A DNA stretch of 64,000 nucleotides. Origin: Nitrospira sp. (lineage in GTDB: Bacteria; Nitrospirota; Nitrospiria; Nitrospirales; Nitrospiraceae). Under the pieces are notes generated by a model. That model saw nothing but the letters and a program-made list of their open reading frames with translations. It was not told the DNA's origin and made no database searches. Shown one piece after another: positions 41,581-51,842 of this stretch (its first letter is position 1; every line of letters begins with the position of its first letter). The DNA lies in NCBI GenBank assembly GCA_018242685.1, contig JAFEBM010000025.1:1-64000 (forward strand), given 5' to 3'. The position numbers and the translations under genes are program-made.

Positions 41581-42540
41581 ATGATGAAAATGACCCGCGG
41601 ATATTCGGACGAGGTCGTACGGCCATATCCGGTGGGCACCATCGGGAATTTCGACGGCCATCATCTCGGTCATCATGCGCTTTTGAAACGGGTGGTGGAG
41701 AGGGCGCGCCGTGCCCAAGGAACGGCCGTCGTCCTGACGTTCGACCCTCACCCGGTGAAAATTCTTGCGCCTCACGTTGATCTGCGGTTCCTGACGAGTT
41801 GGGACGAGAAACGTGCCCGTTTCGAACAAGCCGGAATCGATGAAGTGATCTCCCTGGAGTTCACTCAAGCATTTGCGTCCCTTTCCCCAGAGATGTTCGC
41901 TGAGCAGGTGCTTTGCAAAGGGCTTGGCCTCAAAGAGATTTTTGTGGGACAACACTTTGCCTTTGGGCACAAGCGAGTCGGACAGATCGACGATTTGACC
42001 GCACTCGGCGAACGATTCGGTTTCATCGTTCATCCGACTCCTCCGGTGATGATCAATGGGGGGGTGGTCAGCTCGACGAGTATCAGGCAGCTCATCGTCG
42101 CAGGGCATGTCGATCAAGCGGCTGTCTTGCTCGGCCGGCACTATGCTCTGAGGGGAGTCGTATCTCCTGGCGAGGGGAGGGGACGAACATTAGGATGTCC
42201 TACCGCAAATCTTCGACTACCTCCAGACCTCGTGGCTCCTGCCGATGGAATTTATGCTTCGGTCGTGACTGTCGATCAGGAGCGATATGATTCGGTCGCC
42301 TATATCGGTACTAGACCGACCTTTGCGATCCTTGATGGGGGTGAGCGGGGATTGGAAGTATCCATCCTGGACGGAATACATGAGCTGTATGGAAGAACGC
42401 TCACGGTTCAATTTATCGATCGTATACGAGGCGACGCGCAGTTTGAGAGCGCAGAAGCGCTAAGGCGGCAAATCACGGCTGACGTGGATTCTGCGAGGGG
42501 TATCCTCCGTCGATATCATGAAACAATCGGAGGGCGATGA
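41581..42540 (+). CDS. ribF: Bifunctional riboflavin kinase / FAD synthetase
   Basis: 319 residues. The N-terminal adenylyltransferase has VGTIGNFDGHHLGHHALLKR and LTFDPHPVKIL, and SSTSIRQLIVAGHVDQAA. The C-terminal kinase has GEGRGRTLGCPTANLRLP and ADGIYASVV, then YIGTRPTF. It makes FMN and FAD. It starts 3 bases after the hemB stop and overlaps tilS by 23 bases. Confidence 0.95.
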   Translation: MMKMTRGYSDEVVRPYPVGTIGNFDGHHLGHHALLKRVVERARRAQGTAVVLTFDPHPVKILAPHVDLRFLTSWDEKRARFEQAGIDEVISLEFTQAFASLSPEMFAEQVLCKGLGLKEIFVGQHFAFGHKRVGQIDDLTALGERFGFIVHPTPPVMINGGVVSSTSIRQLIVAGHVDQAAVLLGRHYALRGVVSPGEGRGRTLGCPTANLRLPPDLVAPADGIYASVVTVDQERYDSVAYIGTRPTFAILDGGERGLEVSILDGIHELYGRTLTVQFIDRIRGDAQFESAEALRRQITADVDSARGILRRYHETIGGR

Positions 42541-44014
42541 GTCCTTGCGACCGACCGTAAACAGACCTATCGATAAAATGGCCTGGCCCCCGCTGGTGCA
42601 TCGTGTCGTTCGAACGGTACGATGCAGAAGCCTCTTTCAACGTGGGCAACACATATTGGTCGCCATCTCGGGCGGCCCGGATTCCGTCGCACTGTTATCG
42701 ATCCTGCATCTTCTCCGGTCGAGTTGGAAGCTGACCCTATCAGCCGTTCATTGCAACTATGGACTGCGAGGGGCTGAGTCCGAGGACGACCAAAAATTTG
42801 TGGAAGCCTTTTGTCAGGTGCTTGGGATGCCGCTCCATGTGCGACGGGTTGAATTTCACACTGGTGGGCCGAAGATCTCGCTGCAGGCTGAGGCCCGTGA
42901 TCTCCGCTACCGGGTGATGCAGGAGATTGCCGAGAAGTACGGGGCGGACCGTATCGCCGTAGGTCATACGGCAGACGATCAGGCGGAGACGATCTTGCTA
43001 TGGATGCTCCGTGGTGCGGGACTGACCGGTCTTTCCGGCATGCCGGCGTTCCGCGACAACAAGGTGATTCGGCCTTTGTACGATATCAAGCGGCAAGAAG
43101 TCCTAGCGTATCTCCGCACGGCAGGGCTGTCGTTTCGGGAGGACTCCAGCAATTTCAAGATGCATTACTTGCGGAATCGAGTGAGGAGAGAGGTCATTCC
43201 GATTTTGAGTCGGCTGGTTCCTTCCAGCGTCGATGCGCTCTGCAAGCTTGCGGATATTTGTCGAGAAGACGATCGTTGTTTGGATGATCAGGTCAAGGCC
43301 CTTTCCGCTTCCGCTGTGAAACGAGGGGCTGCCGGAGGTTGGGCGATCGAGCGCAGCTTTCTTTGGGAGCTTCCGCTCGCGTTTCAACGGCGTTGTATCC
43401 GAAACCTTTTTCGGAAGAATGATGACCAATTTCGCTCACCTGGGATCCGAACGGTCGATCGCATCATTCACATGGCCTCGAAGCGGGGGGCCGGTTCAAG
43501 TCTCGATGTGAAGGGGGGGCGCGTTGTTGTCAGTGATCGCCGCCTGCGGTTTGTTCCGCTTCAAGGAGCAGAGACCTTTCGTGTTGAACAACCGCATGGT
43601 AGATGTCAGGAGTTCTTATCTGTACCGGGAGAGCTCATATGGTCTGGAACGGGTCAACGACTTCAGGTACAACAACAGGCGGGGATCCAGATTGGTGCTG
43701 CTTCTTTTGGAAAGCATCGGATTCTAGTGGACGCCGATCGGGTGTCCCAGCCACTGATGGTACGGAACTGGTTGCCGGGAGATCGATTTCATCCCTCCGG
43801 CATGGGCGGACATTCGAAGAAGCTGCAGGATTTTTTCACCGACCTGAAGATTCCGATTGCGGTCCGATCGCTCATTCCCCTAGTGGTGGCTCCCGAGGGA
43901 ATCCTGTGGGTCGTTGGCTATCGGCAGGATGGCCGGTGGACACGCACTGCCGAAACGAAACGCTGTTTGGTGTTCACTTCTGATGATCTACCTTTGAGGG
44001 AAAGGACTGAATGA
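42518..44014 (+). CDS. tilS: tRNA(Ile)-lysidine synthetase
   Basis: 498 residues. The PP-loop is SGGPDS at 51-56, followed by AVHCNYGLRGAESEDDQKFV and the RIAVGHTADDQAETILLWMLRGAGL stretch (family hallmark, HTxDDQAET). The C-terminal TilS domain has VRNWLPGDRFHPSGMGGHSK. It converts C34 of tRNA-Ile to lysidine so that AUA is read as Ile. The start lies in the last codons of ribF; an ATG at 42578 is possible. Confidence 0.95.
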   Translation: MKQSEGDESLRPTVNRPIDKMAWPPLVHRVVRTVRCRSLFQRGQHILVAISGGPDSVALLSILHLLRSSWKLTLSAVHCNYGLRGAESEDDQKFVEAFCQVLGMPLHVRRVEFHTGGPKISLQAEARDLRYRVMQEIAEKYGADRIAVGHTADDQAETILLWMLRGAGLTGLSGMPAFRDNKVIRPLYDIKRQEVLAYLRTAGLSFREDSSNFKMHYLRNRVRREVIPILSRLVPSSVDALCKLADICREDDRCLDDQVKALSASAVKRGAAGGWAIERSFLWELPLAFQRRCIRNLFRKNDDQFRSPGIRTVDRIIHMASKRGAGSSLDVKGGRVVVSDRRLRFVPLQGAETFRVEQPHGRCQEFLSVPGELIWSGTGQRLQVQQQAGIQIGAASFGKHRILVDADRVSQPLMVRNWLPGDRFHPSGMGGHSKKLQDFFTDLKIPIAVRSLIPLVVAPEGILWVVGYRQDGRWTRTAETKRCLVFTSDDLPLRERTE

Positions 44015-44015
44015 G

Positions 44016-44558
44016 ATGGAACGTATGTTCGGGCGCCCGATTGTCACCCAAGAGCAAATGCGGAGCCGTATCCGCGAGTTGGGAAGACAGATCAGCGCCG
44101 ACTACGCAGGCAAAGACCTCGTGCTCGTCGGAGTATTAAAGGGAGCCTATGCATTTTTTGCTGATTTGGCACGAGCGGTCCGGATTCCAGTGCGGGTCGA
44201 TTTCATCATCGTGACGAGTTATGGAACACAGGCGAAGACGTCCGGGAAAGTCAAGCTCGTGACCGAGCTGACTGAAAAGATCAAGGATAGAGATGTGCTG
44301 CTGGTTGAGGACATCGTCGATTCGGGATTGACGGTTCAGTATCTCACAAAGGCGTTGGCGAAGCAGAAACCGAGAAGTATCAAAGTTTGTACTTTGCTGA
44401 GTAAACCGGAACGCCGCGTCGTCGATGTGCAGGTGCAGTATATCGGGTTCCGAATACCGAACCAGTACGTAGTCGGTTATGGACTCGACTATCAACAAAA
44501 GTACCGGAATCTTCCGTACCTCGCTGTCCTCGATAAGCTGAATGAGCAAGAGGAGTAG
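44016..44558 (+). CDS. hpt: Hypoxanthine phosphoribosyltransferase
   Basis: 180 residues. The PRPP loop is LLVEDIVDSGLTVQYL; VLKGAYAFFADLARA and FIIVTSYGTQAKTSGKVKLV are the preceding family strands, and YVVGYGLDYQQKYRNLPY is the C-terminal part. It salvages hypoxanthine and guanine. It starts 2 bases after the tilS stop. In many bacteria tilS-hpt-ftsH stand in this order, as here. Confidence 0.96.
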   Translation: MERMFGRPIVTQEQMRSRIRELGRQISADYAGKDLVLVGVLKGAYAFFADLARAVRIPVRVDFIIVTSYGTQAKTSGKVKLVTELTEKIKDRDVLLVEDIVDSGLTVQYLTKALAKQKPRSIKVCTLLSKPERRVVDVQVQYIGFRIPNQYVVGYGLDYQQKYRNLPYLAVLDKLNEQEE

Positions 44559-44575
44559 AGTTTTCCAACTGGCTG

Positions 44576-44605
44576 TTGTCAATGTGCGCAAGGCTATGTT
44601 AACAT
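44576..44605 (+). promoter_or_regulatory. Candidate promoter of ftsH
   Basis: TTGTCA (five of six), 18 bases, then TAACAT preceded by TGT (extended -10 form). It lies 52 bases before the ATG of ftsH, so ftsH may be expressed independently of the haem run. Confidence 0.45.
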
Positions 44606-44657
44606 CACCACGATTTCCGAATACGCTGCGTCCAACGTTGTTGCGAAGGAGAACTGG

Positions 44658-46469
44658 ATGAATTCCCGGGTCAAGAACTTGCTTTTCTGGGTGGTGGTCG
44701 GCTTGTTCATGATTCTCCTGTTCAATCTGTTCAGTGTGCCGACTCATGCACCTGAAGAAGAAGTGATATTCAGCGATTTTATGGCAAAGCTCGATAAGGG
44801 CGATTTTGAAAAGGTCATCATTAAGGGCAATCACATCAGCGGGGTGTTGAAGGACAAGACTCGTATCCGCACCTACTCAGCGGACTACCCTGACCTTGTC
44901 AAAGTCCTTCGTGAAAAAGATGTACAGATTGAGGTCAAGCCACCGGATGAGAGTCCGTGGTACATCACGTTCCTCGTCACGTGGGGACCATTTATCCTCT
45001 TCCTCGGTCTCTGGTTTTTCCTGATGCGCCAGATGCAAATCGGCGGAAACAAGGCTCTGTCCTTTGGAAAAAGCCGAGCACGTATGCTGACGGAGGAGCG
45101 AAAAAAGATCACCTTTTCCGATGTGGCAGGTGTCGATGAGGCGAAAGAGGAAGTCCTTGAAATCATTGAATTCTTGAAAGATCCTCGGAAGTTTCAGAAG
45201 CTCGGCGGACGCATTCCCAAAGGTGTGCTCGTCGTCGGTCCGCCAGGGACAGGAAAGACTTTATTGGCGAAGGCAATCGCGGGAGAAGCCGGGGTACCGT
45301 TCTTCAGTATCAGCGGTTCTGACTTTGTAGAGATGTTTGTCGGCGTCGGAGCTTCACGGGTACGGGATCTGTTTGAGCAGGGGAAAAAACATGCTCCGTG
45401 CATTATTTTTATTGATGAAATTGATGCGGTTGGCCGCTTACGGGGCGCTGGCCTCGGCGGTGGCCATGACGAACGGGAACAAACGCTCAATCAGTTATTA
45501 GTAGAAATGGACGGTTTCGACACGACCGAAGGAGTCATTTTAGTCGCCGCGACCAATCGTCCCGATGTGCTCGACCCAGCCTTGCTGAGACCTGGACGGT
45601 TTGACCGGCAGGTGGTGGTGAATCGCCCTGACCTCAAAGGCCGTTCGGAAATCTTGAAAGTCCACACGAAAAAGGTTCCTGTTGCCGCGAATGTGGAGCT
45701 GGAAAAGATTGCCAGAGGAACACCGGGATTTTCAGGAGCTGATCTGGAAAACCTCGTGAATGAAGCGGCGCTGTGGGCGGCTCGTCAGAACAAGAAGGAA
45801 GTTGAAAACATCGACTTTGAGATGGCTAAGGATAAGGTCATGATGGGGGCCGAGCGCAAGAGCATGATTCTTACCGAGGAAGAAAAACGGATTACGGCCT
45901 ATCACGAGGCCGGCCACGCGTTGATGGCGAAGCTCCTTCCCGGAACAGATCCGGTTCATAAGGTGACGATTATTCCCAGAGGGCGGGCGTTGGGTGTTAC
46001 GATGCAGCTACCGACCGATGATCGCCACAATTATTCCAAAGAATTCCTCTACAACACCTTGGCGATCCTTATGGGTGGGCGTGTTGCCGAAGAGCTGGTA
46101 TTCAAACATGTCACAACCGGAGCCGGTAACGATCTTGAACGTGCGACGGACCTAGCCCGCAAGATGGTGTGCGAATGGGGTATGAGTGAAAAGTTAGGGC
46201 CCTTGACCTTTGGGCAAAAGGAAGATTCAGTGTTTCTCGGACGGGACTTTGCCACTAAACGAGATGTCAGCGATCAAGTTGCGCTTGAAATAGACCTGGA
46301 GATCAAGCGCTTCGTCACAGAGAATTATGAACGTGCTAAACGGGTGCTGACTGAACAAATGACGAGTCTGAAAGCTTTGGCGGAGGCGCTACTTGAAAAA
46401 GAAGTGCTTGACGCACCAGAAATTGATCAGATTCTGTTGCAATCCTCTTCTCAAACAGTTCCAGCCTAA
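44658..46469 (+). CDS. ftsH: ATP-dependent zinc metalloprotease FtsH
   Basis: 603 residues. Two membrane segments (about 8-27 and 103-123) enclose a periplasmic part. The AAA module has Walker A GPPGTGKT at 194-201, Walker B FIDEID at 251-256 and the RPGRFDRQV second-region motif. The protease has the zinc motif HEAGH with His 416, Glu 417 and His 420. It degrades misfolded membrane proteins and regulators. The ending ([13 protein letters not shown]) is short compared with forms having a long disordered tail. Confidence 0.97.
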   Translation: MNSRVKNLLFWVVVGLFMILLFNLFSVPTHAPEEEVIFSDFMAKLDKGDFEKVIIKGNHISGVLKDKTRIRTYSADYPDLVKVLREKDVQIEVKPPDESPWYITFLVTWGPFILFLGLWFFLMRQMQIGGNKALSFGKSRARMLTEERKKITFSDVAGVDEAKEEVLEIIEFLKDPRKFQKLGGRIPKGVLVVGPPGTGKTLLAKAIAGEAGVPFFSISGSDFVEMFVGVGASRVRDLFEQGKKHAPCIIFIDEIDAVGRLRGAGLGGGHDEREQTLNQLLVEMDGFDTTEGVILVAATNRPDVLDPALLRPGRFDRQVVVNRPDLKGRSEILKVHTKKVPVAANVELEKIARGTPGFSGADLENLVNEAALWAARQNKKEVENIDFEMAKDKVMMGAERKSMILTEEEKRITAYHEAGHALMAKLLPGTDPVHKVTIIPRGRALGVTMQLPTDDRHNYSKEFLYNTLAILMGGRVAEELVFKHVTTGAGNDLERATDLARKMVCEWGMSEKLGPLTFGQKEDSVFLGRDFATKRDVSDQVALEIDLEIKRFVTENYERAKRVLTEQMTSLKALAEALLEKEVLDAPEIDQILLQSSSQTVPA

Positions 46470-46598
46470 ACGTATTGCGCCAACGGTTCGTTCGTGTTGG
46501 AGCCGTTGGCCCTATGGTGCTGCATTCAGGGGCCTCGCTATGTCTGATTCTCCAAGGACAACGCGATGGTTCGAATCTCCCTTTCATCGGTGGGATAA

Positions 46599-47498
46599 GT
46601 GGATCGAGTCTTACCACAGGCCATAACGGCGCACCATTGGTTTTCCGCCAAAGGGCGCGAGATTCATTGCAAAGGGCATCCGCTTATCATGGGCGTCGTA
46701 AATGTCACGACGGATTCCTTCTATGATGGGGGGCGATATATCGAACCTGAACGAGCCGTCGCCCACGCACTGGAACTGGTTGAGCAGGGAGCGGACATTA
46801 TCGATGTCGGAGGAGAGTCGACTCGGCCTGACGCATGTTCCATTAGTGAACAGGATGAATTGGCTCGCGTTATCCCGGTAGTGAAAGGATTGGCACATCG
46901 TGTGTCGGTCCCGATTTCAATCGATACCACCAAGTCACGAGTCGCAGAGATCGCCCTGGATTGTGGAGCATCGATCATCAATGATGTGAGTGCCTTGCGG
47001 CAAGATTCTGCAATGGCGTCGGTCATTGCCCGCTCCAATGCTGCAGTTATCCTGATGCATATGCAAGGATCTCCGCAAACGATGCAACGATCACCGCATT
47101 ATTCCAACGTGGTCGGCGAAGTCGTGCACTTTCTTGATGAGCGCCTCCAGAATGCTATCTGCGCAGGAATTGCTCGAACAAACATCATTCTTGATCCAGG
47201 CTTCGGGTTTGGTAAGCTGTTGGTCCACAACCTGTACCTTCTTGATGGATTGTCCGCTTTAGCCGCATTGGACCGACCTGTACTGGTCGGCCTGTCGCGG
47301 AAGGCGTTTATCGGGAAAGTGGTTGAGCGGTCTGTTGAGCATCGAGAATGGGGGACCGCAGCGGCAGTGGCATTGGCGGTTGATCGCGGCGCTCACATTG
47401 TGCGTGTCCACGATGTTGCGATGATGATTGACGTCGTCAAGATGGCTGCGGCGTTGAATCCACGTTGGTCATCTGACGGACAGGAGCATGATGCGTAA
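46599..47498 (+). CDS. folP: Dihydropteroate synthase
   Basis: 299 residues with a GTG start. [20 protein letters not shown] and [15 protein letters not shown] are the two signature loops; IIDVGGEST binds the pterin pyrophosphate. [20 protein letters not shown] and [15 protein letters not shown] follow. It joins pterin and p-aminobenzoate in folate synthesis. The end overlaps glmM by a few bases. Confidence 0.95.
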   Translation: MDRVLPQAITAHHWFSAKGREIHCKGHPLIMGVVNVTTDSFYDGGRYIEPERAVAHALELVEQGADIIDVGGESTRPDACSISEQDELARVIPVVKGLAHRVSVPISIDTTKSRVAEIALDCGASIINDVSALRQDSAMASVIARSNAAVILMHMQGSPQTMQRSPHYSNVVGEVVHFLDERLQNAICAGIARTNIILDPGFGFGKLLVHNLYLLDGLSALAALDRPVLVGLSRKAFIGKVVERSVEHREWGTAAAVALAVDRGAHIVRVHDVAMMIDVVKMAAALNPRWSSDGQEHDA

Positions 47499-48840
47499 AT
47501 TATTTGGAACCGACGGCGTTCGAGGGGTTGCCAATCTCGACCCCATGACCAGTGAAATGGCGATGCAGCTCGGACGAGCCGCCGCACATATTTTCATGCG
47601 ACGAGCTGGCCGCCATCAGATCGTCATCGGCAAAGACACCCGTATTTCCGGATATATGTTGGAGTCTGCCTTGATGGCGGGAATCTGCTCGATGGGGGTG
47701 GATGTTCTGTTAGTCGGACCGATGCCCACTCCGGCGATTGCGTTTTTGACCAGGAGTTTACGGGCGGATGCAGGGGTGGTCATTTCGGCATCGCACAATC
47801 CTTATCAAGACAACGGAATCAAATTCTTTTCAAGCAACGGATTCAAGCTCCCCGACGAAGTGGAAGCTCGTATTGAAGAACTGATCGTATCGGATGAAAT
47901 CAGTCATCTGCGACCGACGGCAGACCTCATCGGCAAAGCCTATCGTATCGACGATGCAGAGGGGCGTTATATTGAATTTGCAAAGCGGTCGTTGCCGAAG
48001 GATTTGGATTTTCAGGGGATCAAGCTCGTCGTCGATTGTGCGAATGGGGCGGCATACAAAGTGGCTCCGACGGTTCTCAGGGAATTGGGCGCCACGGTCG
48101 AAGTCATCGGCGACAAACCGGACGGGATGAATATCAATGCCGGTTGCGGTGCCGTCCATCCTGAACTCCTGCAAGAGGCGGTACGCCGTTACAAAGCGGA
48201 CCTTGGTATTGCTTTGGACGGCGATGCCGACCGAGCCGTTTTTGTATGCGAGCAAGGAACAGTCATCGATGGCGATCATGTAATGGCGGCCTTGGGTCTG
48301 GATCTTCATCGAAACGGACTCCTCGTCAAGCAGACCTTGGTCGGAACCGTGATGAGCAACTTTGGACTGGAACTGTCGATGTCGAAAGCAGGCGTCAGGC
48401 TGATTCGGACAGACGTCGGTGATCGATATCTGCTCGAGCGAATGTTGGGTGAAGGCTATAACTTCGGAGGAGAACAATCGGGGCACTTCATATTTCTTGA
48501 CCACAATACAACCGGAGACGGTCTCATCTCAGCGCTGCAGATGTTATCATTGGTGAAGCGAACCAAGAAGCCGTTATCCGAGTTGGCCAAGGCGATGACC
48601 GCCGTACCGCAAGTGTTGGTGAATGTGCATGTTACGAAAAAGCCGAGATTGGAATCGATTCCCGACATTGATTGCGCCATCCAAGAGAGCGAACGTCGTC
48701 TGAATGGGTGTGGGCGAGTCCTCATCAGATATTCCGGGACAGAGCCGCTGTTGCGGATCATGGTGGAAGGAGAACAGTTCACCATGGTCAAGGAAGTGGC
48801 TGAGGACCTTGCCAGGGTCGTACGAAAACATATCGACTGA
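47491..48840 (+). CDS. glmM: Phosphoglucosamine mutase
   Basis: 449 residues from the second of two adjacent ATGs (47488 and 47491); the AGGAG spacing favours the second. [19 protein letters not shown] opens the protein, the phospho-Ser lies in [18 protein letters not shown], the metal loop is [12 protein letters not shown], and the sugar loop is [25 protein letters not shown] is the phosphate-binding end. It makes glucosamine-1-phosphate for peptidoglycan and other cell-wall sugars. The start overlaps folP by 8 bases. Confidence 0.96.
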   Translation: MRKLFGTDGVRGVANLDPMTSEMAMQLGRAAAHIFMRRAGRHQIVIGKDTRISGYMLESALMAGICSMGVDVLLVGPMPTPAIAFLTRSLRADAGVVISASHNPYQDNGIKFFSSNGFKLPDEVEARIEELIVSDEISHLRPTADLIGKAYRIDDAEGRYIEFAKRSLPKDLDFQGIKLVVDCANGAAYKVAPTVLRELGATVEVIGDKPDGMNINAGCGAVHPELLQEAVRRYKADLGIALDGDADRAVFVCEQGTVIDGDHVMAALGLDLHRNGLLVKQTLVGTVMSNFGLELSMSKAGVRLIRTDVGDRYLLERMLGEGYNFGGEQSGHFIFLDHNTTGDGLISALQMLSLVKRTKKPLSELAKAMTAVPQVLVNVHVTKKPRLESIPDIDCAIQESERRLNGCGRVLIRYSGTEPLLRIMVEGEQFTMVKEVAEDLARVVRKHID

Positions 48841-48876
48841 GTGTTCCCTCTTCCCCCCGGTACATGAGGGAAGCTC

Positions 48877-51396
48877 ATGCTCCCATCCCTCACAGCGCTG
48901 TTTGTTTTCGGTCTTCTGTGTGGGACCCAGATCTCCTTTTTCCCGCTTTCCGTCATAGCTCTGCTGGCCGGCATCGCCGTTGGATTCAGCATTCTCGAGC
49001 GAGTCGGTTATATCGACTCACCCTCTGCACTGCTTCTGTATTTCAGTCTTCTCTCCGGACTAGTTTACTGGACTCTTACCACGCCGACGTCGGAATCTCC
49101 TCGGATATCGCCGTTTCTTCAAAAGACTATTCAAACCTCCGTCGTCGGTCGGGTTATCGCTCCCGTTCAGCACAGTGTGGGGCGCCAGACGATCTTGGTT
49201 CAAACTGACGAATCGGATTCGGAATCGAAACGGATACGGCTTGTGTGGCGCGACCCTGGCATCACGCTTCATCACGGCGATCGTATTTCGTTTCTGGGAA
49301 AACTTCACCGTCCGCGAGGGTCGTTGAACCCGGGTGGATTTGACTATGCTGCCTATATGGATCGTCAGGGCATCGACTTTCTGACCACGGTGACCGGTGC
49401 TCAGGCGGTGACGCTGTTGGATGCGGGGCCTCAAATCGGGTTGTGGAGCTTGTGGAACAGGATCGATCATTGGAGGGCCATGGTACGTGCAGCGGCCATC
49501 AGCACATTGAGCCAACCCACACGAGGGCTATTTCTGGGCATGATCATCGGTGAACGAGGCTATCTCGAACAAGAGCTCCAAGACTGGTTCATGGTGACCG
49601 GAACAGTTCATCTGCTCTCGATCTCCGGTTCACATCTCGGGCTCGTGGCCATCGTGGTCTTTTGGCTGGTGAAAAGACTCGTGCTTGTGCTTCCCCTTAC
49701 TCTTTTGTTGACGCTATCACGAACAGTCACGCCGTCAAAAATCGCAATTCTGCTCGCCTGGCCCGCTGTCGCACTGTATGCATTGCTCGCCGGGGCCGAG
49801 GTAGCGACCATGCGCTCGCTCGTGATGATCACTCTGGCGATGATCGCCATGTGGCTAGGGTATGAACGCCATCTGGGTCATGCGATGGCTGTGGCTCTCC
49901 TGGCGATCCTCCTGCACGATCCCCGTGCGATCTTTGACATCTCCTTTCAACTCTCCTTTCTGTCCGTGCTCGTGATGGTCAGAATGATCGTGCTCTCGAA
50001 ATCATGGAACGCCGACGCCGCATGGGCCAATAGCCGGCTGCGAGACCGCTTCATGAGCCATGGGCTCAAAGCGCTGTCGATGAGCGGGGCTTTGACTGTG
50101 GCTACGTTGCCCATGGTTGCGTTCTATTTCAATCAGGTTCCATGGATGGGTACCATCACCAACCTGATAGCCGTCCCGTTCACCGGTATCATCTTGGTAC
50201 CTTTGGGATTACTTGCTGCCCTATGGACGATCATGACGGGGGCCGAGTCCTTGATCCTTGGCTCAGCGATGGAGCAATTGTTCGGGCTGATGGTTCTTGC
50301 ATTGCAGTGGTGTGCCCGTCTTCCAGGAGGGGAGTGGTATGTGGCGGCACCATCCATGCCAACGATCGCTCTGTTTTACACAGGAGTACTTATAGCAAGT
50401 TTTCAGGTCATACCGCGGCGGGTCCGAGTTGCCGGCGCCGGTTTGTTGATCGTCTTGATCGGTTGGTGGCTGAGTCCCCCCATGTCGCAAGCAGATGGCG
50501 ATCGGTGGCGGGTCACATTCCTTGATGTCGGACAAGGAGATAGTGCCGTTGTCGAATTACCGGATGGTCAGACCGTTCTGATCGACGGCGGAGCTCGATA
50601 TGAACGATTTGACATGGGGAAACATGTGATCGCACCGTTTCTATGGAGCCGGAGAATTCATCATATATCCCATGTCATCGGGACACACCAGCAACTGGAT
50701 CACGTCGGCGGGCTGATTTGGGTGCTTCGACATATGTCAGTGGGACAGTACTGGGGTGACGGAATAGAACGCTCTGAGAAATTCACTGAAGAGCTCAAGA
50801 CCGTCATTCGTGATCAACATATCGATCAACACACTGCAGTGCGTGGCCAAGACCTGTTGCAGTCCGGTCAGTGCCGACTGAGCATTCTCAATCCACCGGA
50901 ACCATCTGTAGTTCGTGAATCGACTCAGCCCTCTACCGGAACACTGTTGAACAATCTGTCGATCGTCTTGCGACTACAGTGCGGAACCTATTCCATTCTT
51001 TTTGCAGCTGATATCGAGACTGCTGGATTGCGACGATTGGATGAGGAGGGGTACCGGCCGGTGACCGTACTAAAAGTGCCTCATCATGGAGCGCGTAGCT
51101 CACTGGATCAGAACTGGCTTCGGCAACTCCGCCCGCAGTATGCCGTCGTCTCAGTCGGGGCGGCTAATCCTTATGGACATCCCGTTGAATCGGTACTGCA
51201 AACGTACCAAGATCAGCACATTACGATCTTTCGCACGGATCGTGACGGGGCGATCTGGGTTACAGGACGACTCTCAACATCCGAGTTTACGGTGAGCCGC
51301 ATGCGGGATCTTATTGTGCAACCTGTTGACTTTCCACATTGTCTTTGGCGTTGTGAGTACCAGAATTGGCGCCGGCTCTCCCTCCAATTCTCATAG
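48877..51396 (+). CDS. comEC: ComEC/Rec2-type DNA uptake channel
   Basis: 839 residues. An N-terminal membrane part and an OB-like periplasmic domain (VVGRVIAPVQ... IRLVWRDPG) come first. The Competence domain follows: LFLGMIIGERGYLEQELQ, TGTVHLLSISGSHLGLVAIV and about eight membrane segments. The C-terminal metallo-beta-lactamase-like domain has VTFLDVGQGDSAVVELPDG and GTHQQLDHVGG; the first metal loop is H-x3-DH. The last part (LKVPHHGARSS) is the second His motif. It forms the inner-membrane channel for single-stranded DNA in natural transformation. No other competence gene is in the window. Confidence 0.93.
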   Translation: MLPSLTALFVFGLLCGTQISFFPLSVIALLAGIAVGFSILERVGYIDSPSALLLYFSLLSGLVYWTLTTPTSESPRISPFLQKTIQTSVVGRVIAPVQHSVGRQTILVQTDESDSESKRIRLVWRDPGITLHHGDRISFLGKLHRPRGSLNPGGFDYAAYMDRQGIDFLTTVTGAQAVTLLDAGPQIGLWSLWNRIDHWRAMVRAAAISTLSQPTRGLFLGMIIGERGYLEQELQDWFMVTGTVHLLSISGSHLGLVAIVVFWLVKRLVLVLPLTLLLTLSRTVTPSKIAILLAWPAVALYALLAGAEVATMRSLVMITLAMIAMWLGYERHLGHAMAVALLAILLHDPRAIFDISFQLSFLSVLVMVRMIVLSKSWNADAAWANSRLRDRFMSHGLKALSMSGALTVATLPMVAFYFNQVPWMGTITNLIAVPFTGIILVPLGLLAALWTIMTGAESLILGSAMEQLFGLMVLALQWCARLPGGEWYVAAPSMPTIALFYTGVLIASFQVIPRRVRVAGAGLLIVLIGWWLSPPMSQADGDRWRVTFLDVGQGDSAVVELPDGQTVLIDGGARYERFDMGKHVIAPFLWSRRIHHISHVIGTHQQLDHVGGLIWVLRHMSVGQYWGDGIERSEKFTEELKTVIRDQHIDQHTAVRGQDLLQSGQCRLSILNPPEPSVVRESTQPSTGTLLNNLSIVLRLQCGTYSILFAADIETAGLRRLDEEGYRPVTVLKVPHHGARSSLDQNWLRQLRPQYAVVSVGAANPYGHPVESVLQTYQDQHITIFRTDRDGAIWVTGRLSTSEFTVSRMRDLIVQPVDFPHCLWRCEYQNWRRLSLQFS

Positions 51397-51505
51397 CGGC
51401 AAGCATTCCGTCTTTCCGACTGTCCAGGCTCCTATCCTCTCGGAACCGCACCCTTTCTGTACAAGACCCGTAATGCATGACAGTTTTTGGCTCTTTCCGG
51501 CAGAA

Positions 51506-51575
51506 ATGCTGAGAGAGCACAGCATAAGTGTCAGTATTTTCACACCGTTACCGAGATGCTAGCAAGGCATAGCAT
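51506..51575. promoter_or_regulatory. Two ATGCT-N10-AGCAT dyads, 50 bp apart
   Basis: ATGCT-N10-AGCAT occurs at 51506-51525 and again at 51556-51575. Both have the same arms and the same 10-base spacer with unrelated spacer sequence, and the offset is exactly 50 bp, close to five helical turns. They lie 52 bases or more before the ATG of the small ribbon-helix-helix gene. The layout suits an operator at which the product binds its own promoter region. Confidence 0.5.
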
Positions 51576-51626
51576 GTGCAGAAGTCCCATGTCAGGTGAG
51601 TACTTTGTCCCAAGGGAGTCGCGATC

Positions 51627-51803
51627 ATGGCCAAGCTTGTTCGCATTGTTGTTCAACTTCCTGTCGAGTTGAAGGAGCAGCTTGATGCCCTCAAGCAACA
51701 GGGATACACGACGAGTGGCTTTATCCGCGCCACATTGGAGCGGGAGCTGAACAGGCTCAACCCACGACCGGATCCTATTGTGAGAAAGGTCGTGAATAAG
51801 TAA
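51627..51803 (+). CDS. 58-residue ribbon-helix-helix protein
   Basis: A short gene, ATG 51627 to TAA 51803, with AAGGGAG upstream. The protein is all RHH-like: a first strand VRIVVQLPVELKEQ, a helix through LDALKQQGY, a turn with TTSGFIRATLERE, and a short tail (LNRLNPRPDPIVRKVVNK). This is the CopG/Arc/MetJ layout with an alternate polar pattern in the strand. Such proteins bind DNA as dimers and often regulate their own operon. The twin dyads upstream are the natural candidate target. It opens the exopolysaccharide locus, 39 bases before the HD-GYP gene. Confidence 0.75.
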   Translation: MAKLVRIVVQLPVELKEQLDALKQQGYTTSGFIRATLERELNRLNPRPDPIVRKVVNK

Positions 51804-51842
51804 GGGCATGATGCATCCGGAATCACTGGAGTCAACACAAGG

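Noticed and set aside
50686-50715. Apparent loss of a metal ligand in the ComEC nuclease-like domain (GTHQQLDHVGG)
   Set aside because: ComEC proteins commonly have H-x3-DH here, so both key positions are kept. I do not treat it as a defect.
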